Shown: one piece after another, positions 23,880-33,996 of the stretch
Layout: each line of letters opens with the position of its first letter
Position numbering within the stretch: the stretch's first letter is position 1
Source of the DNA: Dermatemys mawii
Taxonomy: Eukaryota > Chordata > Testudines > Dermatemydidae
NCBI GenBank assembly: GCA_007922305.1
Contig: ML677385.1
Location: 10,922,470 to 10,986,469, forward strand
DNA length: 64,000 nt
Reading direction: 5' to 3'
The notes under the pieces: model-generated
The model's database searches: none
Told to the model about the DNA's origin: nothing
What the model saw: the letters and a program-made list of their open reading frames with translations, nothing else
Translations under genes and position numbers: made by a program

Positions 23880-25776
23880 AAGGTGTGGTTGGGCCCCTGT
23901 GCTGCTGATTGGAAAGCTTTGGTATAAGTGTAAGGCTGTCTCCCTTTGTGCCCCACCGTAAGGCTAACCAGTGCATGTGGGCTAAACACCCTCAGTTGCT
24001 TCTCAAACTGCCTCTGGCGAGAGTTGGAGCCATAGCAGTCCATTTGAGATTGTTAACGTCTTCCTTTCCTCCAGCATTTTTAGTAGCTAGTTAGTCTTTT
24101 TCAGTCTTAGTTGTTGTTTTTCCTTATTTTCTCTTAAAGAAAAACTTTTTATTTTCCCCCTTTTTCATTGGGGATTCTTTCCCCCAGCAGGGTATGCTCA
24201 GCTCACCAGGCTTCAAGATGTGCCTCTTCTTGCAAGAAGGCCATCCCTGTGGCAGATAAACACTCTTGATGTATACACTGCTTCAGGGGAAGGCCACATT
24301 CTTCAGAACTGTGGTCTCTGTCAACAACTTAAACCCAGGTCTCGAAAGAACAGGGAATTGAAACAGAAGATAATTCTGGGGAGGCAGCCCTCCAGTCTTC
24401 TTTGGATCCATGCCAGGAGTCACCCAGAAAGCATGAGTCTTCTCTGCAGCCCTCAACATCCAGGGAAATCAGCCATGGACCTCTCTTGTAAGACATCTAA
24501 ACAGAGAGCTGTGAGCCCCGGGCAAGCCATAAAAGATCTCTGGCATGCTTGGTATTGTCAGTACTGTTGGCATCATGGCAATCCAAGCACGGTACCCATA
24601 GCTCACAAGGATCTAGAGCGGCAGGTATCGTTGATGCGCCTAAAGACCTGATGGGTGTAGGCATTGAGCCAATGGCACCAATACACAAAAACAGGAGCAG
24701 GGAACACACCGTTAAGAAGATGCTGCCGGTATGTGCTGTACTCTCAGCACTGTCAACGGTGAGCCAGTACTGGTGAGATCCCTGACTGAAGGAGTTCTGG
24801 CACTCGAGAGCGCTCAGGTTAATGGGAGTCTTCGGTACCTTGCCAGCCACCTCTACTTTATAGTCACCTTCCTTCCATACTCCCTAGGAAGCCTGTTATC
24901 AAGGAACTCCTCAGACATCCCATCAGCCTGCTCCACCACACCATAGTATGGCAAATCATGGGCACCACTAGGCTCTATCCCACTGCTCCAGTAGCCCTAC
25001 TGGGATCCCTGGACATCATATTAACCGCACACTTCTTGGGCTTCCAGCTACATCCGTGAGCCCCCAAGATGTTCTCCTTCAGTCTCTGAAACCTCCATAG
25101 GCGATTGTGGAGGAAGAAGAGTGCGGATTCAAAAGGAGGTTACGTCAAGAACCAACACATCTTCCTCCTCTCCAGATGAAGCAGTCATGCCCCCGTCACC
25201 ATGCTTCGCCAAAATTGTAGCAGACACACTGCAGATACACCTTGGGGAGGTAAAAGATACTCACCACAAACTCCTTGACGTTCTACTCTTCCTCGTCCTC
25301 CAGAGTAGCCCTCTGCATCAAAGAGGCTTTCCTGGACCCCGCAAAAACTATATGGCAAACTGCAGCATTGATGATGCCTATATGTAAATGGGCTGATTAA
25401 AAATAATTATGTCCCTGCTAGGTAGACGGAATCTCTTTTTTCCCCACCCTTTCCCTAATTCCATTGTTGTGGATGCAGTAAACTTGGGTGTTGCCAGCAC
25501 CAAATGAGATTTGTCCCCTAAAATAGGGATTGGAAACGCCTTGACCTCTTAGAGAGGCCGCCTCCTCTGCCACATTGCCATTTCAAATGCAAATTATCAA
25601 GCATTAACGGCAAATATTACTCTGTTAATTATTTGAAGCTAAGCTCTGATCAGATCCTGGAATCAGAGTGTGACCAGTTCTGAGCTATCATCTAGGAAGG
25701 GCAACTGTTAGCCAAAACAATCCTCTGGTCAGCCCTTGATATAGCTGATTCAGTGGCCCAGTCCATCTTCACTGTA
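23880..25776 (+). pseudogene. DIRS-like retrotransposon gag remnant
   Basis: Recurring words of a retroelement gag survive in shifting frames. A cysteine-rich patch at about 24214-24310 fits C-x2-C followed by GEGHI-xx-C. It is followed by a basic run (KPRSRKNRELKQK), a serine-rich SPDEAVMPPSP motif near 25150-25200, and a Leu/Ala-rich segment near 25680-25765 resembling the helical tail of DIRS-type gag proteins. The order matches what I remember of turtle DIRS gag. Stops and frameshifts separate every piece, and no tyrosine recombinase or RT is visible. The assignment rests on memory of the family, not on an alignment. The 143-codon frame at 24220-24651 lies within it and is probably a chance survivor. 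Confidence 0.45.
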
Positions 25777-26828
25777 CAGTAATGCCTCACTTAGCATTGT
25801 CCCAATTAGTGTTGTTTCGTTGTTAGGGTTGCTGATCTGTTGGGGAACAAGCTCATTTACAGTTGTGCAATGTTCCCTTATAACATTGTTTGGTAGCTGT
25901 CTACTTTGTCTGCTGTTTGCAGGATTCTCTGGAAGAGCAGTCCCTCCTTGTGAGGATTAGAACTAGGGTTGGGGGCAGAGGGGACATGCCCCCCCTGCCC
26001 GCCACACTATTCCTGTCCTGCCTTCTGCCTTGGAGCTGCTCCCGGGAGCTTTCTGCTTCCTAGGGGTCAGGGGCAGAGGGTGCTGACATCAGGATGTCTC
26101 CCTGCTCCTGCCCCTTTCCTCCATACCCCCTCCCCACAAAGCGGAGGAGGAGACGACTCAGTGACAGAAGGGAGGGAGCTTGCTGGAAGCTGTTGATTCC
26201 TCCTGTCTGAACTGATTGATCTGCTTAAAAGAGCAACATATTTGAAGTGGAGTGAGCATACTTAAAGGGGCAATGCATGTCTCTCTCGCTCTGTGCTAGT
26301 GAGAACCAAAGATGGTGACTTAGATATGCCTGCTTCTTTCCTTGTCAGCAGTGCCTCTACTCACCTGTGTTTCTCCTTGCTCTTTACCCCAGGTGCCTGA
26401 CCTAGGACAGTACATAGGGGTAAGGAGTGTAGCAGTTGGGGGTAGTTACTGCTGAAGGCATATGTGAGGTAACATCCCCTCTTTTTTGCCTACACCTGGA
26501 ACTTCTGCCTATACAGCTGTATCAGTGAGGGATCACACCTTTTCACAGCTCAGACACACATAGGTATGCCAGCATAAGTCCCTAATGTAGACCTGGCCCA
26601 AGGCTATGCAATATGTGAATTAAAAGGGCAGATGAACCAATAGTAGCTGGCTGACCTGTCATCATACCACATATTCCAAATATTTATAAACTATATGTCT
26701 TTGATACACCAAAAATCTGGGGTCTTTCTAGACAAGTGATAGTGTGTTCCATGGGACATCTTCTAGCTGCTTTCTTTTCTCCTCGTGTCTGTCACGTTAT
26801 GTGACATGGGAGCACCACGGACTCTTTA
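25777..26828. mobile_element. Partial copy of the 'cagtaayncctcactta' MITE, then unassigned DNA
   Basis: 'cagtaatgcctcacttagca' at 25777 matches the terminus of the full element at 26829-27833. This copy has no matching right end and decays after about 25900. It interrupts or abuts the gag remnant. From about 25950 to 26200 the sequence is GC-rich without a gene, and the rest is unassigned. Confidence 0.4.
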
Positions 26829-27833
26829 CAGTAACTCCTCACTTACCATTGTAGTGTTATTCCAGAAAAATGCAATTTTAAATGAAACGATGTTAAGCAA
26901 ATCTAGTTTCTCTATTAGAATCAGTGTAAGTGGGGGAGGGGGATTAGGTTCCAGGGAAATAGGGTTTTTTTTTGCCAACAGTACTATAGTTGGGAGATTC
27001 CCCCGCCTTACCTCACACAGGCACAGACAATGAGGCAGGCAAGGAGACTGAAGGTGCTGTAGGCAAGGAGAAGCATCTAGCGCAGCAGCAGCTTCCCCTA
27101 CTCTGCTAGCACCAGGGGCAGGGGGCTCAACCCTCAGCCCTCTCACTCCACCCCTTCCCCCAAACACCCCCTTCAACCCACCTCCCCCCCACACTCTTCC
27201 CCCTTTACTCTGCATGCCACTCATCACTCCTTCCCTCCCCTACCTCCTGCCCACCACAGTCAGCTGGTTTTTCAGGGGGCAGGAGGGAGATGTGCAGGCT
27301 CCCACATCCTCCCCTGTCTCCTGACTGCGGTAAGCCAGCTAACTGCTGGGCAAGAGGCAAGCGAGCAGGGTGTGCACTGCATCCTCACTGCTCACCCTTC
27401 CCTCCTGCCCACAGCAATCAGCTGGTTTGCGGCATTCAGGAGGGAGAGGGGAGAAGTGAAGACTTGTCCCCTCCATCCCCTGACCATGGCAATCAGCTGG
27501 TTTGTGCCATTCAGGAGACGGGAGGGCGGGGAGCCTTCGTGCTGAGTCCTCGCTCCTCCCTCCTGCTTTCTAAACGCCGCAAGCCAGCTGATTGCTGCAG
27601 GAGGCAGGGAGAGTAGGGGGAAGGCGCTTATTCGCGGGGTCTGCCGGTGGGTAGGAGGCGCTGTTGGTGGGGAGAGGGAGTGTAGGGAGGCTGCCAGTTG
27701 TGGACAAAGCAGGCAGCCAGATGACGTTACAGTGAAGCATTGCACAACTTTAAGTGGAGCATGTTCTGTAATTGAGCAGGGACGCAAGATCGAGACAACG
27801 TTAAGCGAAAGGGCGTTAAGTGGAGCGTTACTG
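26829..27833. mobile_element. About 1-kb non-autonomous DNA transposon
   Basis: The left end is 'cagtaactcctcacttacca' and the right end is 'ggcgttaagtggagcgttactg', an imperfect inverted pair. Inner words (atgttaagcaaat / acaacgttaagcgaaa) continue the symmetry. The interior contains a diverged tandem motif built on 'aagccagctgattgct' and 'caatcagctggtttg', each followed by a pyrimidine-rich block. This makes a four-fold internal repeat at 27255-27610. Open frames inside (27290-27616 plus, 27392-27913 minus) arise from it. The family is not certain; Tc1/mariner-type ends are likely. Confidence 0.6.
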
Positions 27834-28814
27834 AACTGTGTTCTGCTTAGGTAGCAGGTGGGTATCTGGCAGCAGTTGTCTGTGCTCTCTGTGTCTGATG
27901 CTCTTTGTTGCATTGATGCCCCTTCTAATTATGGGGCTGGAACACAAGGACCCTGCTTTAATTCTGTACTACCTGCCACATAGGACAGCTCCGTTATCCA
28001 GTAAAATACAGACGTGGAAATTGGTGTTAGAAGAATAGTGCATGGTGCGATGTGTCCGAACCAAAGATGTGAACTGGCTGGATTTCACAGGGCCAAGGAT
28101 GAGAGAGAAGTAGATCTTTAGCTGAGAATATGCTGTACATTCTTCTTCTGGTTATTGACATCATTTGAAATATAGTGCTAGAAATAAGATGACTTTGCCT
28201 AGACCATTCGCAGATCACCTAAGTAGGAGAGCTTATTGTAACTCATATTTATTGTAAGATAATAAGCATTATAAAAGGAGTACCATTATGGCTCTTAATC
28301 AAACAAGGAAACACCTTACTAATTAGCATTGATTTCTCAGTCCTGGAGTCATTCAAAAAACTAGTGTCAGTGGCAGATGAGATCTTAATGAATCTATACA
28401 TTTACTTGTGCCTGATAACTGTGTTTTATATTTGACCTACTGAGATCTATGATATGCTGTAGAAAATACATATCTTGGGATCAATTTTGTAACATGTATA
28501 TGATCAGAAATTTTCAAATGTGACTAACAGCAATCAGGTACTGACTATATCAGGGTTTGGATTCAAGGCTGAATCTTAGTTTTATTTGGATTTTATTCTA
28601 AAAGCATGGGAAAAAATCTAATTTATTTTAAAGAAAATGTAATAGTTGAAGATGCAATGTCAGAGTATAAGGAGTCTTGGAAAATGGCTATTCATTTCCA
28701 AACATTTTACAGATTCTAAATAATGTATTTATCAGTTGGCCAATGTAGGATTTATTGTATTTTTAACTTTTCCTTGTTTTTAAGTGCTTGGGTTGTATAA
28801 ACTGTCATAGGTAA
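27834..28814. other. TAB3: Intronic stretch, nothing recognised
   Basis: AT-rich intron sequence between the MITE and the Gypsy element. No feature is supported. Its last four bases (28811-28814, gtaa) are the target site of the retrotransposon. Confidence 0.5.
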
Positions 28815-29474
28815 TGTGACGGAGTCAGACCAGAAGGATATATGAGAATGCTGGAAGGCAGGTATATTAGTCTCAGGATGTGCAGGTCCCTGTTCCCTGG
28901 ATGGCCAAACAAAGGCTACTCCAGGCCAATCAAGACACATGGGGCCAATTAAGAACCTTGTAGAAAGGAGTGGAAACAGCTAGCCTGACTGGGACACCTG
29001 AAGCCAATCAGGGACTGGCTGAAACCAGTTACAAACCTCCTAATTAGTCAGGTGGGCTGTGGGTGTCAGGAGCTGTGGAAGGAAGTTGTGCTGTTGGTGA
29101 GACTGAGTGGTGGACAACATATCATACAGAAGGAAGGAGGTCCTGAGGTAAGGGTGCAGTGGAGTTTGAAGAAGCGGTGACTGCTGTGGGGAAGTAGCCC
29201 AGGGATTTGTATTGTGTTTTGTGGATAAAAGGTCAGCTATCTTAGCTGATACTATTAGGGTCCCTGGGCTGGAGCCCGGAGTAGAGGGTGGGCCCGGGCT
29301 CCCCCCTTTTCCATCTTCCATACTGGCTTGTGATGAAGGTAACTCACTAGGTGGTGACTCTTGCCAATTATACTGAGAAAGGGAGGTCACTTTGGGGCCT
29401 AGATGAGTTTCTGAGGCCCCTAAATCTGCCAGGAAGCGCAGGACCCACAAGTACAAACTTGGAGCTTTGTCACA
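28815..29474 (+). repeat. 5' LTR of the Gypsy element
   Basis: 660 bases beginning TGTGACGGAG and ending GTCACA, with short inverted termini (TGTGAC / GTCACA). It matches 33997-34654 with about 15 substitutions and one two-base indel by eye, about 2.3 % difference. Both LTRs keep an open antisense frame of about 150 codons, which I regard as accidental. No clear AATAAA is present; a GGATAAAAGG word is near the middle. Confidence 0.93.
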
Positions 29475-29476
29475 AC

Positions 29477-29494
29477 TGGTGTTAGAGGTGGGAT
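29477..29494 (+). other. Primer-binding site, tRNA-Leu-like
   Basis: Two bases after the 5' LTR, TGGTGTTAGAGGTGGGAT resembles the complement of a tRNA-Leu 3' end (TGG start, leucine-type primer sites read TGGTGTC...GTGGGAT). It marks where minus-strand DNA synthesis would have begun. Confidence 0.65.
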
Positions 29495-29584
29495 TTTCTG
29501 ACTTAGTCACTGCATGGCGGAAGAAAGGGAGAGATGTTTTTTTTTTAAAAAAAGTTCACCGGGTTTGAGGGTGTTCTCACCACA

Positions 29585-30447
29585 ATGGAGGATGTAATAA
29601 AAGCACTGTTGCAACCCATTGCAGCCCAGCAGGAGGCCACCCAAGCCCATGCTATGGCACAACAGGAGTCCCTGCGGGTACAAGAAGAAACGAATCAATT
29701 ATTGATAGGGCAAGCCTCTCTGGATCGAGCCCTCTTGCGGGAGGTGATCAACTGAAAGCCCTCACCACCAAAAACCAAGGTTCTGAGGGGTTGCGAGTAT
29801 GGAGGGCTGCTGGTTGTCTGTTGAAGATGACAGCCGATGACGACATAGAGGCGTATCTCCTCTCCTTTGAGAGGACCGCTTTGCGAGAGGCCTGGCCCCA
29901 GGATCAGTGGGCTAGCATTCTCACTCCTTTCTTGTGTGGAGAAGCACAAAAAGCTTATCATGACATGCCTGCTGAAGCTACCATGGACCACCCTCAGCTG
30001 AAAGCAGAGATTCTGGCATGATCAGGGGTAACAACAGCAGTGCAGGCACAGAGATACCATGAGTGGAAGTGCAAGGAGGGTGAGCCTCCGAGGTCCCAAT
30101 TATTCGACCTTATCCACCTTGCACGCAAGTGGTTACGCCCGGAGAAAATGTTGGAAACTTTGGTCATAGACCACTATATGAGGGGATTGCCTCCAGACCT
30201 TCGTGCATGGGTGGGCCAGAATGACCCTGCCACCTACAAGGGGGTGATCACATTGGTAGAGAGATGGACTGCAGCCCGAGAGCTGTCCCAACTACCCAGA
30301 GAAGCCTTCTCCCAAAAGAAGTATCTGGACCCGATCCCAGAAGGCCAGATAACCAAGCATCCGGGGAGCCCCAGGTGGAAGAAGGTAGTGGCCACAGAAC
30401 AGCCGGGAACCCAGAAGTGGGGGGAGCCATGGGGTAAAGACCCCTAA
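29585..30447 (+). pseudogene. Gypsy gag with SCAN-like segment, broken
   Basis: gag begins at ATG 29585 and runs 56 codons to TGA at 29753-29755. A one-base frame change near 29746 carries the reading into the next frame. There a TGA at 30019-30021 interrupts it, and it ends at TAA 30445-30447, past another frameshift near 30440. The segment 30082-30268 has the pattern of a SCAN domain: W-L-R-P-E near its middle, then Leu/Val-rich helices, LPPDLRAWV, and an acidic/aliphatic last helix. SCAN domains in tetrapod zinc-finger proteins are oligomerisation modules thought to come from the capsid C-terminal region of such a Gypsy element. The first 56 residues are Gln-rich and probably coiled. Confidence 0.8.
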
Positions 30448-30451
30448 CCCA

Positions 30452-30940
30452 AGAGACAAAGGAGCATCTAAAGCCTCTTATAGATGTTATGCATGTGGAG
30501 AATGAGGACACCTAGTGGCACAATGTCCCAACATTGAGGAACCCATGCAGTGTAACCTTGGGGATTGGGCAGACCCATGCACCCTAATCAGTCTAGTCGG
30601 GGTTGCAGTCACCCCACACCAATATACAAAACCAGTGAAACTGAATGGGGTAGAGACTATGGCACTCATTGACTCAGGTAGTGCTGTCACACTGATTTCA
30701 GGGAAACTAGTGAAACGCAGCCAGTTAATACAGGCTAAGTGTACGGGAGTAACCTGTGTACATGGGACTGTTAGCTATTATCCTGTCATCCCAGTAAGGA
30801 TTGAAATCTAGGGAACCATAACTGGGGTAAAAGCAGGAGTGGTCCCAGAACTCCCATACCCAGCTCTCATTGGAAGGCTATTTCCCAGGATTTGGAAATT
30901 TGCTCCCACCAGAGAGACAGGACAGAGGAGAAGACTCTAA
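30452..30940 (+). pseudogene. Gypsy zinc knuckle and aspartic protease, broken
   Basis: A CCHC knuckle is visible with Cys at 30485, Cys at 30494, His at 30509 and Cys at 30524 (C-x2-C-x4-H-x4-C). TGA at 30503-30505 sits inside it. The retroviral-type protease active site Asp-Ser-Gly lies at 30671-30679 in the context ALIDSGSAVTLIS. A TAG interrupts at 30809-30811, and the frame ends near 30940. The later motif ALIGR is the usual C-terminal protease signature (I-L/I-G-R). The knuckle binds nucleic acid in packaging; the protease would process the polyprotein. Both are inactive here. Confidence 0.75.
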
Positions 30941-32573
30941 AGTTAAGGAGTCATCCCTAACAGAAAATCACCCTCCTTTCTTTGCTGAAATATCTCCCGA
31001 ATTGTTCCCCGCCCCTGGGAAGGGCAGAAAAACGAAGAGAGAAAGAAGGGCACTGAAGGCTTTGGGCACTCGGATTCTGCTTCAGGGTCAGAATATGGCC
31101 TTGGTAGGCCAAAGGGAATAGGGAACTGAGAAAGATACCCCCAGAGAGGAAGAGGAGGAAGCAGAATCCAGTCCCAACCCTAACGTCACCGAAGTGACCG
31201 AGGAGGCAGAGACCAGTTCCTCATAGTTCGGGTCGATAGGTCCTGGAAGAGAGACTTTCGGGCGAGACCAGGCAGAAGATCCCAGATATGATGATGTCGG
31301 AAGAGAGGTGGCTGAGATAGATGGGGAGCCTGTAGAGGGAAAGGCCCGAGGGCCAGCGCCCTATTTCATGATCAAGAAGAACCTCCTGTGCAGGGTGGTT
31401 CAAATACAGGAAGAGGTAGTAAACCAGCTCCTGGTACCCCAAAAACATCAGAGGGCAATACTAAGTCTTGCCCACAGTCACCTTTTTGGGGGACACTTGG
31501 GGGTAGAAAAGACCCAAGCACAAATCTTGCGCAGATTCTTCTGGCCAGGAGTACAGGAGGATGTCCGGCGGTACTGCGCCTCCTGCCCTGAGTGTCAGTT
31601 GCACAGCCCTTGACCACATCTAAGGGCTCCGTTGATACCTCTACCAATCATTGAGATCCCTTTTGAGCAGGTGGCCGTGGACCTGGTGGGGCCTCTAGAG
31701 AAGACAACTCGAGGTCACCAATATGTGCTTGTTGTCTTGGACTATGCAACCAGGTATCCAGAGGCCATTCCTCTACGAAATACAGCCTCCAAGTCCATAG
31801 CAAAGGCGTTGGTGGAAATTTTTGCCCGAGTCGGGCAACCGAAAGAGATTCTAATGGACCAAGGAACGCCTTTCATGTCAAAGCTGATGAAGGACCTCTG
31901 CTCTCTGCTCCATGTCCAGACTCTGCGAACCTCAGTTTACCACCCGCAGACCGACGGCCTGGTAGAGAGATTCAGCCGGACCCTCAAGGCCATGATCAAA
32001 AAGGTGGTAAGTAGGGCTGGAAAAGACTGGGATACCCTGTTGCCCTACCTTATGTTTGCCATCCGGGAAGTTCCTCAAGCCTCCACTGGATTCTCTCCCT
32101 TCAAGCTATTACATGGTCGCCACCCCCGGGGCATACTAGATATAGCTAGGGAAATTTGGGAAGAGGAGCCTAATACAGGGAAAAATATAGTTGAGCATGT
32201 ATTACAAATGAGAGATCGTATAACCTGAGTCACCCCTATAATGCGGGAGTACCTGGAGAAGGCCCAGAAAGCCCAACAAACTCACTATAACTGCCAAGCA
32301 AAGGTTCGGCAGTTCCAACCCAGAGACCGAGTAATGGTGTTAGTACCCACAGCAGAGAGTAAACTCTTGGCCCAGTGGCAGGGGCCCTATGAAATAGTTG
32401 AATCTATAGGAGACGTAAATTATAAGGTACGACAACCCGGACGTAGAAAACAAGAACAAGTGTACCACATCAACCTTCTAAAACCCTGGCGTACCCAAGA
32501 AGCGTGTGTAGTTGCTCAAAAGTACCCATTACAGGATAACAATAACCCCGAGCAGGTGAAGCTCCTGATTTAA
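30941..32573 (+). pseudogene. Gypsy integrase, placed before RT, broken
   Basis: In one frame from about 30945 to 32573, interrupted by TAG 31119-31121, TAG 31224-31226, TGA 31611-31613 and TGA 32226-32228. An acidic spacer is followed by the zinc-binding HHCC region at about 31475-31600 (HSHLFGGH, then CASCPEC). The catalytic triad follows: Asp 31680, Asp 31857, Glu 31965, with 58 and 35 residues between them (DD35E). A C-terminal GPY-type module (QWQGPYEIVE) is at about 32375-32405. Integrase inserts the cDNA. Finding it upstream of RT is the diagnostic oddity of this element. Confidence 0.85.
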
Positions 32574-33990
32574 CACCAACCGAAAGAGAGGAGGTGGTCG
32601 AGATGATCAACCAGAACCAAGACGTATTCTCATCTCGGCTAGGACGAACAACTGAGACGTATCACCACATCATTACAAACCTCGAGGCCAAGGTGATGAT
32701 GAGGCCTTACCGGGTGCCAGCAACCAAAAGAGAAGAAAGCAGAGCAGAAGTAAAGACAATGTTGGACTTGGGGGTAATTGAAGAGTCTCACAGTCAGTGG
32801 TCTACCCCGATCGTGCTAGTACCCAAACCAGATGGCTCCACAAGGTTTTGCAATGACTTCCGTCGGCTGAATGAGGTGTCCCAGTTCGATGCATATCCTA
32901 TACCCTGGATAGACAAGTTAGTGGACTGACTGGGAAATGCCCAGTTCCTGACCACTCTAGACTTAACTAAAGGGTACTGGCAGATTCCCCTTGCTGAAGA
33001 CGCAAAGGAGAAGACCGCTTTCTCCACCCCAGAGGGACTGTTTCAATATACAGTCCTTCCGTTCGGTCTACATGGGGCCCCAGCAACCTTTCAGTGCCTT
33101 ATGGATAAACTATTGCGCCCCCATGCCAGTTATGCAGCTGCCTACCTGGATGACATGGTTATTCGTACCGTAGACTGGGAAACCCACCTGGAAAAGGTAG
33201 AAGCTGTCCTAGATACCCTAAGACGTGCTGACCTTACCGCAAACCCCGCAAAGTGTGCCATAGGACTCACGGAGGCTAAGTATCTAGGCTACATTGTGGG
33301 ACGAGGTGTAGTGAAACCCCAACTCAATAAACTAGAGGCCATCCAAAACTGGCCCCAACCGATTCGCAAGAAACAAGTCCGGGCATTTTTGGGGTAATGG
33401 GGTACTATCGACGCTTTATTTCCCATTTTGCTAGCAGGGCAAGTGCCCTGACTGATCTCATAAAAGCTCAGGTACCTGAGATGGTGCGATGGACAAACAC
33501 AGCAGAGAGGGCATTTACAGATCTAATGACAGCCCTTTGCAGTGACCCTGTACTTATAGCTCCAGACTTCACTAAGGAGATCATCTTGCAGACAAATGCA
33601 TCTGAAGTTGGACTAGGGGCTGTCCTATCCCAGATGGTCGGGGAAGAAGAACATCTAATCCTCTATCTGAGTAGAAAACTTCTCCCAAGGGAACAGAAGT
33701 ATGCTGTAGTTGAGAGGGAATGCCTTGCCGTTAAGTGGGCCATGGAAACACTGTGATACTACCTGCTAGGTAGACAGTTTACCCTCGTGACTGACCATGC
33801 TCCTCTTCAGTGGATGCAGCAGAACAAGGAGAAAAATGCGAGAGTGGCTAGATGGTTCTTATCCCTTCAACGCTTTCAGTTCTATATACAACACAGAGCC
33901 GGAAGTCGCCATGGCAACGCAGATGGCTTATCACGGGTGCACTGTATGTCGACCCAAGTTGCCCACCCCCTTGGTGTTGAGCAGTGGGGA
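32556..33990 (+). pseudogene. Gypsy reverse transcriptase and RNase H, broken
   Basis: The RT frame opens after a one-base shift near 32555. It shows VPKPDGSTRFCNDFRRLN, a palm Asp in LDLTKGYWQIPL and the catalytic YLDD at 33143-33154. TGA at 32927-32929 interrupts it. A frameshift at 33395-33399 leads to the connection and RNase H domain, itself cut by TGA at 33754-33756. In RNase H the usual TDAS reads TNAS: the codon at 33595-33597 is AAT, so a catalytic Asp is replaced by Asn. The TDHAPLQW motif is kept, with its Asp. The frame runs out in the 3' LTR. No dUTPase, chromodomain or envelope was seen. Confidence 0.85.
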
Positions 33991-33996
33991 GGGATA
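33981..33996 (+). other. Polypurine tract
   Basis: gcagtggggagggata directly precedes the 3' LTR. Such a purine run primes plus-strand DNA synthesis in LTR retrotransposons. Confidence 0.7.

Noticed and set aside
24220..24651. 143-codon frame as a novel gene
   Set aside because: Its parts fall into the order of a retroelement gag with frame changes. It is best read as a surviving piece of a pseudogene.
26826..27913. Frames of 108-173 codons on both strands
   Set aside because: They are contained in or overlap a 1-kb MITE with internal repeats; overlapping open frames on both strands are compositional.
29040..29510. Antisense frame of about 155 codons in the 5' LTR, repeated in the 3' LTR at 34220-34675
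   Set aside because: It is kept in both LTRs only because the LTRs are nearly identical. There is no domain, and no independent evidence of translation.
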